Below, piece after piece: positions 48,201 to 61,030 of a stretch of DNA of 64,000 nt. The position numbers and the translations under genes were made by a program. The stretch covers positions 27,268,710 through 27,332,709 of the forward strand of contig JABAKD010000002.1 in NCBI GenBank assembly GCA_012845835.1. Reading direction: 5' to 3'. Numbering within the stretch: the stretch's first letter is position 1; the number at the start of each line of letters is the position of its first letter. The DNA comes from Undaria pinnatifida (lineage: Eukaryota > Sar > Phaeophyceae > Laminariales > Alariaceae). The notes beneath the pieces are model-generated. The model had not been told where the DNA came from. It worked only from the letters and a program-made list of their open reading frames with translations, and did not search any database.

Positions 48201-50446
48201 CTTCCTACAGATCTAGATAGCACGCGACCTCGCAATGCACATCACGCAGGCAGCACTGCTGCTCTACGGTAGTGCCGCGGATAGCAGACAGCTAGATAGC
48301 GCGGCGACCACGCAGCTTCCCGAACAAATCCCCAGCACAGAAGACAAACAACAACGACAGCAACCGGGATACGCCCGGAACTTCCGAGCGATAGAGCTGA
48401 GAGTTCAGCATGACAAAATCTCGGATAGCACCTGCTACAGTACTCGTAGGCATTATTAGTAGGTGCAAGTAACACAGAATGAGGCTGTGGTAGAATTGCC
48501 AGCTCGGCCTCGGGGCTATAACGCCGGACACGCCAGCATCTCCATGGGGTGCCTCACCACCTCAAGGAGTAAAACGTTCGTCGTGCCTGCCTGTGCTTGT
48601 TGTATGGTGCCATAATACTGCAGTCCCATACTACATTTAGTATGATAATTTTGCTTTTTTACCGTTTTACTTTATAAGGCGAAAACAACCGTTGAAATTG
48701 TCAGCAGTACACGGTAGCATCAGGTGTAAGCATGCGCACCTTTGTGGTAGGATGTCCGAGCTTCTATCCTCGACACCGTCACTGCTGTACCTTTTTTTTT
48801 CTTTGAGGGCCCTTTTTTTTTGTTCATTTTTGTATTTTCGCAAAACCCGAAAAACCAAACGATCCTATCGTTATTGCACCAGTGCCATACGAGAACAGCA
48901 GAGACACTACTGCTACTGTATGTTGTTCGCATGACACGCGACATCGAGCACGTACAGCAGTGTCCCGTGCCGATTCTTCGATCTATGAAGATACCAAGGT
49001 GCAACCTCCGTGGTCACAAACTGAACGTAGGCGACAGAGACATATCATACCGGTACACCGCCAATACCGTAGGTATTGCTTCACTGTCCTGGTATCCTAG
49101 TCCTACGATAGCAGGATACAGTTGTAGCTGGGCCCGGCACACCCTGTGGCAGCACGGCCGCTCGTACGTAGCTGGTATGCCGAGTGCTGCAGTACTTGAC
49201 AGTGCTACTGGCAACACACAGCTAGATAGATAGCACGGCGACGGCGCAGCACAGACAGACCCTTCCCGGTAAACAGCCAGCATGCACCAGGAACATCGAT
49301 CGAGAGGGGTTTACGAGCGATTAGAGAAGTTGATCATACTAGTTACTTGCAGCATCTCCATGGGACGCCTCACCACCTCGCAGGGTTAACGTTCGTCGTG
49401 TGTTTGCCTGTTTGTTGCCTGGTGTTACATTATGACCGCCGAGCTGGATGCGCTGGGTGTCGTTGGTAGAAAGAGCGATTCAATGTGAAGAACACACACC
49501 CCACGCACCGTACTCGCGATGACAGAGGGTGTATCTCTCTAGGATGAAGAATCGACCCGGACACCCTATGGAGGTGCTGGATGCAGATAGGTAGCACACG
49601 CGACTCACACAGCTTGTCGCTTCTCTTTTTTCGTTGTACTTCGTATATATGATATACTGTACCGGTATTCATGTCGTTGGCTGAGCCACGACGTTATTTG
49701 ATTTATCCACCCTACTGTAAGTTCAAGACGAAATTATTGAATATTTGGGAGCCTTTAGAGGCTAGAAAAAGGCGCATGGTTATCAGCAGCAGCTAGCATC
49801 AGGTGCTATATGCACGCTTCCATAGCACGATGTCCGGGCTTCTATCCCCGAAGGCTGCTTGCACGTTTTTTTTCGTTTTCCTTTTATTGTTTAGGAACAT
49901 GTTTTGCGATATCGCAACAAGCGTATTACGATGAACGGCTTAAGACTCATATCCTCTATAGACTACTACCAGGTACTCCGTATTAGTATTGTAGATTCGT
50001 ACTGCTCGTATCATCGATGTAGATACATGGTGCCTGGTATGACACGATGCCTGGAATATAGAGCAGTAATAAGGTTTACGATTGCAGGCTTGTATACTGT
50101 ATGTTCTGCTCTTTCGCATTGACTACGTTGCTGGTATATAGAGCAGTAATAAGGTTTACGATTGCTGGCTTGTATACTGTATGTTCCGCTCTTTCGCATT
50201 GACTACGTTGGGCTTTGTATGAGCAGATGTACCTCTGTCTCGTATTAATAATGTGTGGTCACAGAGCTTGTACCTGGCATCTCTGCATTACGAGAAACGG
50301 GGCACGGGCACAAAGTTTGCTGGGTGTCGATGTGTAGAAAGAACGCTTTAACCAGCGATTCTTTGTTTGCCGTTTTTTTCTGGTACCGTAGCACCCCCTT
50401 TGTTTGTTGACCATTCTTATCATTGGCGAAAACAACAAACAAAACA

Positions 50447-51207
50447 TACTGGCTGGTTCAAGTTAAAAGACCGAAAGTTATACCCCGGCGGAAATCCGCG
50501 CCTTTTTGTCGCTTCAGACCGTGAAATCTTGCACACGTCTTCTACGTGCCGTTGCGACGAACTCAGCTGTCGTGTTTTTTTTTTTCTTTTGTTGCTTGAT
50601 TTTTCGTCATTTATGATTTTCTGAAAATGTGGACCACTTTAGACCAAACATTTTCGGCGAAAAGGAAAACAAAATAAAAAACCGGTGGTCGGGCCTCGGG
50701 ATGGGCATGCACAACACGTGTTATTTTTTTTAGGGGCTATGTCTCAAAATCAGCGTGGACACGTGCACTTTTGTGCCTAAAAATGAGTAAGATACGCCAT
50801 TTCCTTCAAATGACGTGGTTTTAGTGTAGGATCCAGTTTTGTCGCTAGATTCTACTCAATGTTGAGCACAGGCGAATCAGATCTTCCATTTTTTGCGCGA
50901 AAAGTTTTACGGACATGCCTTACAAGTACCTCCAACCGGGTCGTGCAAAATGATGCGCATTGTTCATGTTCGCCCCCGCTTTGAAAAGGCCTGAACAATT
51001 TTGAAACATTTGAAAGCCTGTCATTGGTCGATACGAGTTTCTCTCCTAGAGACAGCCCGAGGCCGTTAAAAATGAAACCGGCCATGTCACTCTCTTCCAC
51101 TGGTCATAGGGGTCAGTATGATGCCAAATATTCACCCTCTGAATGCATATTGCGAGCGGCATTCGTGGGGGAGAGAATTTCCGTTTTTTAACTTGAACCC
51201 GCCTGTA
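50447..51207. mobile_element. inverted-repeat DNA transposon, A3 copy
   Basis: Same element and site as in A1 and A2, with ACA flanks and the kept minus-strand frame (51,100-50,852). Confidence 0.78.
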
Positions 51208-51278
51208 ACAAAGCACCGTTCCTTTATGCGGTCCCCGTTTCTTTTCCATCCCCCCCCCCCCCCCCGCCACCCCTTCAG

Positions 51279-51849
51279 ATCGACGACGTCGTCTTCGAGA
51301 AAGTCGACGCGCACACCGTCCGTCGACACCGCCGTCGCCAGCGACACGCTCTTCATCCACGGCAGACCCGTCGAGGGCGGCGTGCGCCTCTCCTCCCGAA
51401 AGCTAGCGGCAGAGAAACACTCCGGTCCCGAAGCCTGGTGCGAATCCAGCTGCGGTGACGCTGACGCTGCCACCAACCTCTCCTCGGGAGTTTCTTGCTG
51501 CGTGCAATGCAATGCCTCCTGCGGAACGGTGAACCGGTTTGGTGGTGACCTGTGCGGTGTGGGTATCTCGGAGTAGTTGAGCGGTAGCCGCCGGCTGGGT
51601 TACACCAACCAGAAGGCGGCGGTGCGCGCGGAGGTGGAGCTGAGGAGGGTGGATGAGTTTTATGCGGGGACTAGCGCCGGCTGGGTTACACCAACCAGAA
51701 GGCGGCGGTGCGCGCGGAGGTGGAGCTGAGGAGGGTGGATGAGTTTTATGCGGGGAACTCCCGAGGCTAGGCACGTGGTGATGTGCGATGCTATGCGGCC
51801 TCCGTCTGCGTTGGGGTGCAGTGTGGATTGCGCGGAGAAGAAGGTCACG
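51279..51849 (+). pseudogene. exon e1, A3 copy, with internal 86-bp tandem duplication
   Basis: This copy keeps the reading frame through the central cysteine block (GVSCCVQCNASCGTVNRFGG), which A1 and A2 lost by one base. A TAG follows GVGISE, and an 86-bp duplication (51,591-51,676 repeated at 51,677) that is not a multiple of three disrupts the rest. The shared CGTC insertion near the start is also present. The central patch (CTGCGGTGACGCTGACGCTG) is closer to B-type e1 than to A1 and A2. Confidence 0.72.
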
Positions 51850-52410
51850 GTGAGTGGCAGCGGCGGTTTTTGGTCATACATACACTCATAGAACATACCC
51901 GGCACCAGGTACCTGGTATAAACATGTATTGACCGCTCTGTTCGGAATCGTTGTAAGGAACGATTGGGTGCCATTGAACTCGACATGTTGTTGTGACGGT
52001 CCATGTCCATGTCCATATCATGTTGCTGCGCTGGTTCGCCTCGCCCCCGCCCGCCCGCGCCACCTCCAAGTTATTGGATTTATATCGATGACCCTACATG
52101 ATATTATGCTGGTACATGCTAGGATCACTGTTGGAAAGTGTTATCTACTCGGCCACAGTACGCATCACCACATATCTTAGGCCAGACTTGAGGCTAGGGT
52201 GCGTCATGCATCAATTACACCAATTTCAGTACAAGCAAGGTTTTCTTATCAGGCATGCAAATTTGAGCCTGTAACTATCACCGATAAATCCCAATTATTT
52301 AGGCGTTGTCGCGTGCTGTACGGAGGGTGAAAACGATACCAGTTTGTTCGCTATGTAATCCTGGGCAAGCTTCGTGGCGCGCATTATGCTTAAGTAGATA
52401 CGTGTAGGTT

Positions 52411-52593
52411 CAACAACAGAGGGCGCCCGCCCTCACGAAATTAAGCAGAGAGAAGCTGGGGCTCGTTTTCTCACCATGAGCAAGAAACTTGACGGAAGAC
52501 ACGGTGCTCAGGGGTGGCTTGAAATTAGCACGTTGGCACATTGGGCCTTGGCGCCAAATTGATGTTTATTTCATGCGGGCGCCCTCTGCAGTG
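52411..52593. mobile_element. CACTA-like MITE, A3 copy
   Basis: Same as A2, with GGTT on both sides. Confidence 0.74.
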
Positions 52594-53390
52594 GGTTATT
52601 TTTCTTGGTGGAGGTTGTTGTTCTTTTTGAGCCGGGATTTTGTCACCAATTACTGTTAGAATTCAGCGGCTGAATAATCGATCAAGTTAGGACCATTGCT
52701 ACCATTATTCGATGCTTATCATATTTAACAACCAGAGTTTGAAGACCGACGGGGTAGATTCCTGGCGCCGCTCGTCGTCGATCGTCGCACAGCACCTTAA
52801 TAAACTGGGCCCGCTTTTGTTTAGTGATTCCCCCCCCGCCCCTGGTTTTGGCCTTCTCTCCGGTTTTTCATCTGAGCGATCGACTGTCGCATGGCGAACA
52901 TAAACACATTATCGTCTCTCCGAACACGCCAATAATTAAGTTAACTTACGCCCAATTAATTGATTACCTTTTTTTTTCCGAAGAGCCTTTTTAGTGATCA
53001 AATGAATGAGGCGACTTCTGCTTCGTTTGGACACCCTCCTCTTCCCCCCCAAAAAATACAAAAGTCCGTTCGTTTTTTATTTCTCGTTTTTCGTTTTTTT
53101 CTCCCCGTTTGTACACGCCCTAACCGATATCCACTTTCCGTGTTCGGGAGACATTCAAACGTTTTCCGTCTGCCGCACTGAAGGTGTATCTGGGGTGCTA
53201 TATAGGGGACCATGTTTCATGTGGCACTTTAAGCCTCGCCGAGCATCGACCAGCTGATCTCACCACGCATTGCTTTCAAAGCTTTAATAAAAGTCTTACA
53301 ACGCTTCGAGTGTTTGTCTCCTTTACGGTTTTCTCTCCTCCTGACCACCCCACTGTGCCCTCCAAACCACTACCCTCAATGATTCAACAG

Positions 53391-53684
53391 ACATCCGGAA
53401 GAGGTTTTGGAGGAGCCGATCCAAGAGTTCATCGGCGGATCTCTTCTCCCCTCGGCCCTTGACAGCATGGCCATCAGCAACAGCTCGAGCGGTGACGAGT
53501 TCGACGAGTTCGCCGCGACTTCGTTTACGGGGGACATCGTATGCGGTGACCTTTGCGTGTTCGTGTCCTCCAGCTTGGGGCAACTTGGCGAGACGGATGC
53601 GACGGTCCGCAGTGTGCTGACCTTCATGCCCGGCATGCGGACGGCCATCGCTGTCAGCGGCGAGGACTTCCATCTCTTCGACCG
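53391..53684 (+). CDS. exon e4, A3 copy, open
   Basis: Open and in phase with e5. The acceptor region differs from A1 and A2 by ATGGTT to ATGATT just upstream of CAACAG, which leaves the AG intact. Confidence 0.58.
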
Positions 53685-54391
53685 GTAGGTTTTCGGTGAT
53701 TGTTCGCGTACTACCCTGCTTGCCCCCCTGGTGTCCTGCGCCGTGCTCTATAGCAGTTCGAGCGAATGCAACTTTCTGATTTTCACCGTGCCTATAAAAA
53801 GGCAAATGAGGCCCCTTTCGAGACGACTGAATCTGGTTGAGACGTGTAGGTTGTGGGTTCTGTCTGCCGACCGGGCTTGATCTGTACGACTCTCCAAGCT
53901 ATCAACCGAAACACAAACCTCAGTAGTGACAATTTACAACCTTGCTTCTCCGCGAGTATCTGGCGACAGCTGCACTATAGCTAGTTTCGAAGGCCTCTAT
54001 CGTTGATTTTTGTGAGCAATTTGTCTCTGTCCTGGTGTATTTCGCGTCACCCCAACTTGTTGCCATGCCTCCTGTGTGGATGTGTTGCAAGCTAATGAGA
54101 CGCCTCAACCGGTCGCAACACACAGAAGTGTTTTTGCAAATCGCGGGAGGACATCGACCCAACCCAACCCTAACCCTAACCCTTCACCCCGGGTAAGGCT
54201 CCGACCCTAGCGCGACTTCGACTCATGTTTGGGAAATTCTGAGAAACACGTACGGACCACGTTAAAGAAATTAAATTACATGTGGTGCTGTATCTGGTCC
54301 GAGTTGTGTGTTGAGACCACCGTCAACGCTGCTGAAGCTAATTGCCGTCGTCATGTTCATTCGCGCCACCCCAATGTGTTCCTCTTCGCAG

Positions 54392-54828
54392 AAACTTCGA
54401 CCACCTACCGGGCGTCGTGTTGCCAAGATCAAGCAGCGCACAATTCTCCGCTCACCTAGCCGATCAGCACTGCGGACCGGGAATCGAGCTGATCTACTAC
54501 ATGATCGCGGGGTCTCTGATCTCGCGCAGCTTCACCTCCAAGGACACCCATTCCCCCCGGGGGAAGCTCCCGATGGCGTACACGGGCGGCCGCGGAGCGG
54601 ACTACGCCAGCCGCGCGAGCTCGAGGGCGACTTCTATTCTTCTTGGATTCGAGTCCCCCGTGTTTACGCGGCACTGACTTGGTGTTGCCGCCTTCATCCA
54701 ACGGGGAACTCCGTGATGTTCTGCTCGCCGAAGAGACGATGAGGACGGCGAGTTCGAAGGAATGGAGTGCCGACGATGAACTTGCGGTGGAACGTCTCTC
54801 TGAGGTTGAGGGAGCTCCCGCACCAAAG
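54392..54828 (+). pseudogene. exon e5, A3 copy, frame broken near its middle
   Basis: Same two-base loss as A1 and A2. The coding sequence matches A2 (LP and SPV). Confidence 0.63.
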
Positions 54829-55606
54829 GTGAGCGGGGTGGGTTGGTGTGCGTGGATACCTATGTCGAATATGTAAAGTTTTTTTTTTAATTGGAGACCG
54901 TGGCTTAACACCCGTGTCGATCGAGATTATGTTAGTAAGAAGTCGCTCGCAGTTTGATTCATGCCGAACAAACAATACATGTATATCAAGAGACCGCGGG
55001 TTGAAACCCATGCCGAGCAAAGGTAATTTTTAACGGTCTTCACGCGCCAAAAACTATCTCCCGATGGCGAATTGACTTTTAGAGGCCTTGAAGCGCCCGA
55101 AGCGCCCGGTCTTTCGATGCCGAGAGCAGTTCATTTTGAAGGTTTTGCTGCACGGTGTATCATCTCCCTGGATACCTAACATAAGAGATGTCAATTATTA
55201 AATATTCTTCCGTTTATCCATCACCACCCCGATCAACAATTAATTTAGTAGTTTTAATTTAATGATAACTTTCATAATCGCTTACAGGTATAATTTATTG
55301 TAAGTAGTTAATGTGTCTTCTCTGTTTGCTTACCAGGTATAATTAGTTATTAACAGCAGTTAATTAGCTTTTTTAAATTCGTTCAATAATTACCACAATA
55401 ATTGAGACTGCTTAGATGATGACTGTACCTGGAATTAATTATTACATGATTAATTGTTTCGCGTTTACACTGAGCCCACTAAACGGAACTACAGCTGTAG
55501 TTTGAAAAATATAGTAGCTTGGGGGGACGATTTCACGTCAAAGCCCAGGGACTAGCCCACCATGTCTAAGGGCACAACTATTGCATATCATCCCAGGTAT
55601 TGATAC

Positions 55607-56162
55607 TGTTAAGATACGGCCTCGAAAGGCCTGTAGGTATCCGAATTTGAGATCATTTGAATGGGTTTCGTATGATAAGGTTGGCGGTTTATATTCGGGG
55701 AAGTTAGGAATTAGATCGGAGGCACGCGCCTCCGATCTCAGAAGCTATCCCGGGCTCTGGTGGAAACGAATAAAGCTACATCTCTACGAAGGAACGAAAG
55801 TGAGTACTCTCCGAAGACCTGCTCAATTGGCAGACCTGCAGGGGGCACTCTGTGTCCCCACCTATTAATTTCACAAGTGGCGTCGTCGGCAGGACATGGG
55901 TTTTTGGGTCGTGGGTCGATCCCCACATCCACCATAATAAACTTTTTCAGATTTTCCCATGGCGAACTTGAAAAATACTCTCCCCGGTATCCCCAGGAAA
56001 TGAAACGGCTTGGATATATTGGCAGGTCCGCCCGTATATCCGGCCGACCTGCTATCCCGCCGTTTCAGGGGGGGAGAGTGTTATAAGGCTTAGTTTGGGT
56101 AAGCTATAGGTTAACCTTTTGCAAGTGGTCAAACGGACTAATACCCCACTAATACCTTAACA
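55607..56162 (+). mobile_element. 556-bp LTR-type insertion, A3 only
   Basis: The ends are TGTTAAG and CTTAACA (7-bp inverted, TG...CA), with ATAC on both sides (55,603-55,606 and 56,163-56,166). A1 and A2 have the uninterrupted site. The first 269 bp match LTR L (3,528-3,801). A TRIM-type internal segment follows, with a primer-binding block from 55,878 and a tRNA-like 3' half, and a purine tract runs into an 84-bp LTR (56,079-56,162). It may be a chimeric TRIM or a solo LTR of a family whose LTR absorbed a TRIM. It looks young. Confidence 0.83.
55713..55738. repeat. 11-bp hairpin inside the LTR insertion
   Basis: AGATCGGAGGC and GCCTCCGATCT enclose a 4-bp loop, the counterpart of the 14-bp hairpin at 3,634-3,664. 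Confidence 0.75.
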
Positions 56163-59158
56163 ATACCGTGTGGTGCTTGGGCGCGACGAAAGCACCATCA
56201 TCGTGGAGTGACCTTCGTGGTTACGTCGGTGATAGTTGCGAAATTGGGTACAGTATTAACCACTTACCCCGTCGAACTCACAGCACACGTGTGCTTGAAG
56301 AAATTTGATAAACGCCAGGATAGTACTCTTAGTGATCCGTGGCTAACAAGAGAAGAAGGACCACATGAACGTTGGACTCCGTTCGGCTTTAAACTTGTAC
56401 ATTACTAACAGTATCGTTTGGGTTTTGGGTCTTGAAAAAAACATTCCAAATATAATCGCGATGAGCAATTCGATAATTGACTCGGACATCATACCAAAAG
56501 GGTGGCATGCTACACCCGATGCTATTAACAGCATCGTCCGTTGATACTTTGAGTCTGTCGTTTTCGCCTTCAAAATAGAGCAAAAACGAAAGAAATTATT
56601 ATACTGATCTTGTATGGAACCACGGCACTAGCACCAGATCACAAGCACAGGCAAACACACAGACGAACGTTGGACCCCTGCGAGATGGTGATGCTGGCGT
56701 GTTCAACGTTGTAGCTCCGGGGTTGCCGTTGCAATTACACATACACCCTTATTCTGTACTACCGCAGTATGTCAAACGCGATCACCGGTCACCCAGCAAG
56801 TAAGTGGTACGTACAATGGCACTGCCGTTGTGGTATGCAACCACGCATTGCAAGGGTATCACAGCATGATATGATAGCTGGACACAATACGCTGGCAGGA
56901 CTGCTCGTTCTCATATAGTCTATAGACTATTCATAGATTTGTAGCTAGATGGCACGCGACCTCGCAATGCACAGCGCGCAGGCAGCACTGCTTACTCTAC
57001 GTGTGCAGAGTGTCGGTAGTGGCGCAGGCAACACACAACTAGATAGCGCGGCGACCACTCAGTATCCCCAGTCCCGGTAAACAACCAGCACAGAAGACAA
57101 ACAACAACGACAGCAATCGGGATACGCCCGGAACTTCCGAGCGATAGAGCTGAGAGTTCAGCGTGACAAAATCTCGGATAGCACCTGCTACAGTAGGTAT
57201 TATTAGTAGCTGCCAGTAACACAGAATGAGGCTGTGGTAGAATTGTCAGGTCGGCCTCGGGGCTATAACGCCGGACACGCCAGCATCCCCATGGGGTGCC
57301 TCACCACTTAAGGAGTAGAGCTTTCGTCATGCCTGCCTGTGCTTGTTGTATGGTGCTATAATACTGCAGTCCCATACTACATTTAGTATGATAATTTTGC
57401 TTTTTACCGTTTCACTTTAAAAGGCGAAAACAACCATTGAAATCGTCAGCAGTACACGGTAGCATCAGGTGTAAGCATGCGCACCTTTGTGGTAGGATGT
57501 CCGAGCTTCTATCCTCGACACCGGCACTGCTGTACCTTTTTCTTTTTTTGAAGGTCCATTTTTTTATTTTTGCAAGATCCAAAAAACCAAACGATCCTAT
57601 CGTTATTGCATCAGTGTCATACGAGAACAGCAGAGAGACGCTACTATTAATACTACTGTGTGTTATTCACATGACACGCGACATCCACCACGTACAGCAG
57701 TGTCCCGTGCCGACTCTTCGATCTATGAAGATACCAGGTGCAACCTCCGTGGTCACAAACTAAACGTAGGCGACAGAGACATATCATACCGGTACACCGC
57801 CAATACCGTAGGTATTGCTTCACTATCCCGGTATTCTATTAATGGTCCTACGATAGCAGGATACAGTTGTAGCTGGGCCCGGCACACCCTGTGGCAGCAC
57901 GGCCGCTCGTACGTAGCTGGTATGCCGAGTGCTGCAGTACCCGGTGGTGCTACTGGCAACACACAGCTAGATAGATGGCACGGCGACCGCGCAGCACAGA
58001 CAGACCCTTCCCGGTAAACAGCCAGCATGCAACGGGAACATTGATCGAGAGGGGTTTACGAGCGATTAGAGAAGTTTATCATATTAGCTGTTTAGTTCAG
58101 CATCTCCATGGAACGCCTCACCACCTCGCAGGAGTCCAACGTTCGTCGTGTGTTTGCCTGCTTGTTGTCTGGTGCTGCTACATGATGACCGCCGAGCTGG
58201 ATGCGCTGGGTGTCGTTGGTAGAAAGAGCGATTCAATGTGAAGAACACACACCCCACGCACCGTACTCGCGATGACAGAGATTGTATCTCTCTAGGATGA
58301 AGAATCGACCCGGACACTACATGGAGGTGCTGGATGTGAAAAGGTAGCACACGCGACTCACACAGCTTGTCCCTTCTCTTCTTTCGTTGTACTTCGTATA
58401 TATGATACCGGTATCCATGTCGTTGGCTGAGCCACGACGTTATTTGATTTATTCACTCTACTGTAAATTCAAGACGAAGTTATTGGATATCTGGGAGCCT
58501 TTAGAAGCTAGAAAAAGGCGGATGAATATCAGCAGCAGCTAGCATCAGGTGCTATATGCACGCTTCCATAGCACGATGTCCGGGCTTCTATCCCCGAAGG
58601 CTGCTTGCACGTTTTTTTGTTTGTTTTCGTTTTATTTCTTAGGAAAATGTTTTGCGATATCGCATCAAGCGTATTACGGTGAACGGCTTAAGACTCTTAT
58701 CCTCTATTCTATTATTGTAGATTCGTGCTGCTCGTATCATCAATGTAGATACCTGGTGCCTGGTATGACACGGTACCTGGTATGTACAGCAGTGGAAAGG
58801 TTTAGTATTGCAGGCTTGTATAGTGTATGTTCCGCTCTTTCGCATTGACTACGTTGGGCATTGTATGAGCAGATGTATCCCTGTCTCGTATTAATAATGT
58901 GTGGTCACAGAGCTTGTACCTGGTATCTCTGCACGATGAGAAATGGGACACGGACACAAAATGTGCTGGGTATCCATGCGTAGAGAGAACGGTTGAACCA
59001 GCGATTAATTAGTTCGCCGTTTTTTTTCTGGTAGCGCTTCCTTTGTTGAGCATTTTTACCATTGGCAAAAATATCAAAGAAAGGACAAGCAAACACCCTT
59101 CCTGTTTGCTTTCCCCATTTTTTTTCCCACCCCCTCCCCCCTTCCCCCCACCCTTCAG

Positions 59159-59631
59159 ATCGCCAACGCCGTCGTCGAAAAAGTCGACGCGCACACCGTC
59201 GACACCCCCGTTGCCGGTCGCACGCTCTTCATCCACGGCAGAACCATCGGGGGCGGCGGGCGCCTCTCCTCCCGAAAGATTGACTGTAGCAGCAGAAGAA
59301 AACCCACCCGCCCCTGAAACCTGGTGCGAATCCAGCTGCGGTGACGTTGACGCTGCCACCAACCTCCCCTTGGGAGTTTCTACTGCTTGCGATGCCTCGC
59401 GGTGTCTCGCGATGTCTCGTGCGGAACGGAGAACCGGTTCGGTGGCTACATGTGCGGTGCGGGTAACTCGGAGAAGTTCAGCGGTAGCTGCCGGCTGTGT
59501 TACACCGACCAGGAAGGATGGATAGTTTTTTTGCTGGGGACTCCGAGGCTAGGCACGTGGTGATGTGCGATGCTATGCGGCCTCCGTCTGCGTTGGGGTG
59601 CGGTGTGGATTGCGCGGAGAAGAACGTCACG
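59159..59631 (+). pseudogene. exon e1, B3 copy, damaged
   Basis: Starts IANAVVEKVDAHTVDT. The frame ends early through a small length change before the acidic EEN-PPAPE stretch, which in its own frame reads on into ETWCESSCGDVDAATN without the TAA of B1 and B2. The loss after CRLCYTDQE is shared with B1 and B2. Confidence 0.72.
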
Positions 59632-60169
59632 GTGAGTAGCAGCGGCGGTTTTTGGTCATACATACACTCATAGCAAATGCCTGGTACCATGTACCTGTTA
59701 AGAACATATTGACCTCACTGTTCGGAATCGTAAGGAACGATTGGGTATCATTGAACTCGACGTATTTTTCGCCGGTACATGTTCGTTACATATCATGTTT
59801 GCTGCGCTTGTTCGTGCCCCCCCTCCGCTCTACGTTCAAGTTGTTCGCTCAATATCGATGATTACGACTCGGCATGATATTATGCCGGTACATGATAGGA
59901 TCACTGTGTAAAAGTGTAATCTACTCGGCTACAGTACGCGTCACCACGTATTTAGGCCAGGAGCAAAGTACGATTTGAGGCTAGGGTGCGTCGTACACCA
60001 ACTACACCAATTTCAGCATACACAAGGTTTTCTTATCTGGCATGCAAAGCCGAGTCGGTATCTACTACCAGTAGCTCCCAATAGGTGTTGTCGCGTGCTG
60101 CACGGAGGGTAATAAAAATACCAGTTGGTTAGTAAGCGCACGTTATGCTTAAGTAGATACCGGTAGCTT

Positions 60170-60344
60170 CAACAACAGAGGGCACGCGACCTCACGAAAT
60201 TCAGTAGGGAGAAGCTCGGGCTCGTTTTCTCGCCATGAGCCAAAAACTCAACGGAAGACACGGTGCTCAGGGGTGGCTTGAAATTAGTGCATCGCGGCTG
60301 GACCCGAAATCGACGTTTATTTCCAGCGGGCGCCCTCTGTAGTG
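60170..60344. mobile_element. CACTA-like MITE, B3 copy
   Basis: Left end CAACAACAGAGGGC, right end ...GCGCCCTCTGTAGTG followed by GGT. Same site as the other five. Confidence 0.72.
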
Positions 60345-60824
60345 GGTACATTTCCTCGGTCTAGGCTGTTATTGTTCCGTGAGCCGGGATTTTGTCATCA
60401 ATTACTGATGGTAGTCGGCGGCTGAAAAATCGATCCGGTGAAGACTAATGCTACCATTATTCGACGCTTATGAGATCGTCTCCCCGAACACGGTAATATT
60501 TAAATGAACTAATCCCCAATTCATTAATCAATTGATGAATTAAGTAATCAAGTGTTTTCCGAATGCCTTTTTATTGCTCAAATGAGTGCGGCGACGTCTG
60601 TAGCGGTGGACGCTACGGGGATTTTAACAGCAACTGAGGGCACATCATGAATTGACCCCAAGTTTTGAATTAGTTTGTTAAATGATTAAAAATTTTTTCA
60701 ACCATATCCTCCCTCGTTTTAGACGCCATCGTCTCGCCTAGCATTGGAAATACAACTAATTAACTAACCCCCAATCATTTTTTCAAGTTATTTTTCCTTT
60801 CTATACCCATTTCATTGGCATCAG

Positions 60825-61030
60825 GTGTGCGACGACACTTGCGGCAGTGGACGCCACGGCGACTACAACTGCGATTGGAGAGGGCACGGCTCCACCTGCC
60901 GCTACTGCTTCGACGACATCAAGACCGCCCTCCTAGCCGATGAGGTCGGCAAGCGCCGCGGCGGGCGCGTGTTCATGTGCGATACCCACGAGCCTCCACA
61001 CGAGGCAATCGTCCCAGGCTCTGACGACTG
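60825..61030 (+). CDS. exon e2, B3 copy, open with intact cysteines
   Basis: This is the only e2 copy with the full core STCRYCFDD. It encodes VCDDTCGSGRHGDYNCDW, the C-R-Y-C-F core, an alanine/lysine helix-like stretch (DIKTALLADEVGKRR) and GGRVFMCDTHEPPHEA. It starts in phase 0, ends TG at the donor, and with the first base of e3 restores a cysteine codon (TGC; serine in B2). The block probably forms a small disulphide-bonded module in a secreted protein. No enzyme motif is visible. Confidence 0.66.

Larger units (their letters stand above)
47488..56770 (+). repeat. tandem array half A3
   Basis: Third A half. It is close to A2 but has three private events: an expanded C-run just before e1 (51,250-51,265), an 86-bp tandem duplication inside e1, and a 556-bp LTR insertion at 55,607-56,162. 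Confidence 0.85.
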
